This document shows, in pieces, positions 6,936 to 7,983 of a stretch of DNA of 7,983 nucleotides; within the stretch, counting starts at the first letter, position 1, and the number at the start of each line of letters is the position of its first letter. The notes beneath the pieces are model-generated. The model had not been told where the DNA came from, searched no databases, and saw only the letters and a list, made by a program, of their open reading frames with translations. The position numbers and the translations under genes are program-made. The stretch is taken from NCBI GenBank assembly GCA_003506095.1, contig DNWZ01000729.1:1-7983 (forward strand). The letters run 5' to 3'. This DNA comes from Planctomycetaceae bacterium (lineage in GTDB: Bacteria > Planctomycetota > Planctomycetia > Pirellulales > Pirellulaceae).

Positions 6936-7835
6936 TCACCTGCCAATCACTCTAGCGAGCATCTCTTTTGCCGCTCGCGCTACGCTTTCACCCGCACCGG
7001 CTGTCGGAACCAGGATTCCGATCCCCCGCGTGTTCCTGACACCGGCACTACTGCCAGCAGGAATCGGCACAAAATCCAGTTTCTGCGTTTTGGCCAAACG
7101 TATCGCACGAGGTAAGTGAAACGCGCTGGTGATCAGTCCGATCGGTCGTGGATCAGCCGAATTGGCGGTTAACGACGGCAGGTAAGCCGCCAAGTTCTGC
7201 ATTTCCGAGATCGTGTTCTGCCCTCCGCAGCGAAAAATCCGGTCGCCAGGAACGCCCAACGACATCAAGATCTCGCGTCCCAATTCCGCCGGGTCGTCAG
7301 CGGTGAAATCGGACGATCGCCCCGAACCGTCGCCGCGATCGAAAATCGGCTGTGAGCGAGGTTTCTCGGTCCCTGTGCAAATGATCCGTTCGGTTTTTTG
7401 TGCGTGCCATAATTTTGCCGCCATCGCGATTCGCTCGCCAGCGCCGCCCAGTTCCGGGTGTCCGGCATGATTTCGTCCAGCCGCACCGCCCAGCAAGATC
7501 ACCAATTGAAACTCGGGGGCATCGTCAGCAATCGGCGAAATCGACGTCAGCGGATATTCGACTGCACCGATCAACGAGTCCGCGAAGAACGAGGAAAAGA
7601 GAATCCAAATCGCCAGAAACGCAGCGGCCAACCCGAAGCCTGCTTGGCGATTACCAAAGCGAAACTGTTGAACCGCCGCTCCAAAGGCCATTAACCACAG
7701 CAGCCCAATCGGCATCGCCAAATCGGTCATCACTCTTTGAGCCGTAGAAACCCCTTCCGTGGCTGCCGTGCCGACAACCAGCAGACCAGCTAACGCGACA
7801 ACAGCCAGCAACGCTTCGATCCAGGACTGTTTCAT
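6936..7835 (-). CDS. Membrane-anchored DUF218 (YdcF/ElyC-like) protein
   Basis: A 299-residue protein with three predicted membrane segments (about residues 7-24, 38-56 and 66-86), then a DUF218 domain (~110-290). Recognisable elements are the first strand LVILLGG (111-117), GGAGERIAMAAKLW (130-143), IICTGTE (151-157), MSLGVPGDRIF (191-201), the conserved NTISE (207-211), IGLITSAFHLPRAI (232-245) and DFVPIPAG (254-261). DUF218 proteins include E. coli YdcF, which binds SAM, and ElyC, linked to envelope biogenesis; the biochemical activity is generally unsettled. The domain probably lies outside or at the membrane face, anchored by the N-terminal helices. ATG 7835 is a clear start beginning MKQSWIEALL, with only a weak ribosome binding site. 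The stop of an upstream gene lies 15 bases before it, suggesting an operon with that gene. Confidence 0.88.
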   Translation of the reverse strand: MKQSWIEALLAVVALAGLLVVGTAATEGVSTAQRVMTDLAMPIGLLWLMAFGAAVQQFRFGNRQAGFGLAAAFLAIWILFSSFFADSLIGAVEYPLTSISPIADDAPEFQLVILLGGAAGRNHAGHPELGGAGERIAMAAKLWHAQKTERIICTGTEKPRSQPIFDRGDGSGRSSDFTADDPAELGREILMSLGVPGDRIFRCGGQNTISEMQNLAAYLPSLTANSADPRPIGLITSAFHLPRAIRLAKTQKLDFVPIPAGSSAGVRNTRGIGILVPTAGAGESVARAAKEMLARVIGR

Positions 7836-7850
7836 CAGAAGCTACGTCAT

Positions 7851-7983
7851 TCAATGGTGCGCCAGGAAAACCGGCAAATCTTCGATCCATCGCTGCGGAT
7901 TTCCATCAGTAAACTTGCCACCTGGCGATTGTGCAATGTCAGCATGCCGCTTGCCAAGCCGGTGACCCTCCCGGCCCGATCCG
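7851..7983 (-). CDS. C-terminal end of an unidentified gene, cut by the window edge
   Basis: On the minus strand a frame enters from the right edge and stays open for 43 codons to TGA (7851-7853). Its end reads SPGGKFTDGNPQRWIEDLPV followed by FLAHH. The composition is protein-like, and the stop falls 15 bases before the ATG of the DUF218 gene, the spacing expected of an operon neighbour. I do not recognise the family from this fragment, and no start is visible inside the window. Seen: the open frame and its placement. Inferred: that it is the true 3' end of a gene. Confidence 0.5.
   Translation of the reverse strand, partial: GSGREGHRLGKRHADIAQSPGGKFTDGNPQRWIEDLPVFLAHH

Overview
The window looks like chromosome from a planctomycete of the Rhodopirellula/Pirellula kind. 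The evidence is a 1017-residue protein with the architecture typical of that group: a signal peptide, an N-terminal 'membrane-bound dehydrogenase' propeller, a HEAT-like middle, and a C-terminal Pirellula/Verrucomicrobium heme domain with CAACH. The receiver domain at the left end is also of a planctomycete hybrid-kinase style. Base composition is moderately GC-rich, and the hexamer CGATCG is strikingly frequent.

Left part, about 1-1172, plus strand: a decayed hybrid sensor kinase. In order it shows a coiled-coil stretch ending at an in-frame TAA (336-338), a PAS/PAC domain (about 339-614), and a receiver domain (about 690-1070). The histidine-kinase and ATPase domains that should lie between PAC and receiver are missing. 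The PAC/receiver join carries a 38-bp direct repeat (577-614 and 648-685) with a 33-bp spacer. Its 71-bp period puts PAS and receiver in different frames. Losing one 71-bp unit would fuse them into one open frame. The receiver frame then runs on, without its own stop, into the antisense of the next gene.

Right part, about 1173-7983, is entirely minus strand. In transcription order it holds: the last 43 codons of an unidentified gene entering from the right edge; 15 bp later a membrane-anchored DUF218 (YdcF/ElyC-like) protein (7835-6936); a 342-bp spacer; a SUKH-like (SMI1/KNR4) protein with a TTG start next to an inverted repeat (6593-5184); after 60 bp the exported PVC-type heme protein (5123-2070); and, directly abutting it (TAG then ATG with no base between), a zinc-ribbon SAM-dependent methyltransferase (2069-1173).

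The last three minus-strand genes look like one transcription unit, with the heme protein and methyltransferase probably translationally coupled. The heme protein would act in the periplasm or at the membrane in oxidation of a sugar, alcohol or similar substrate. The SUKH-like and methyltransferase proteins are cytoplasmic, and their functional link to it is not evident. No RNA genes, CRISPR arrays, insertion sequences or complete mobile elements were seen.
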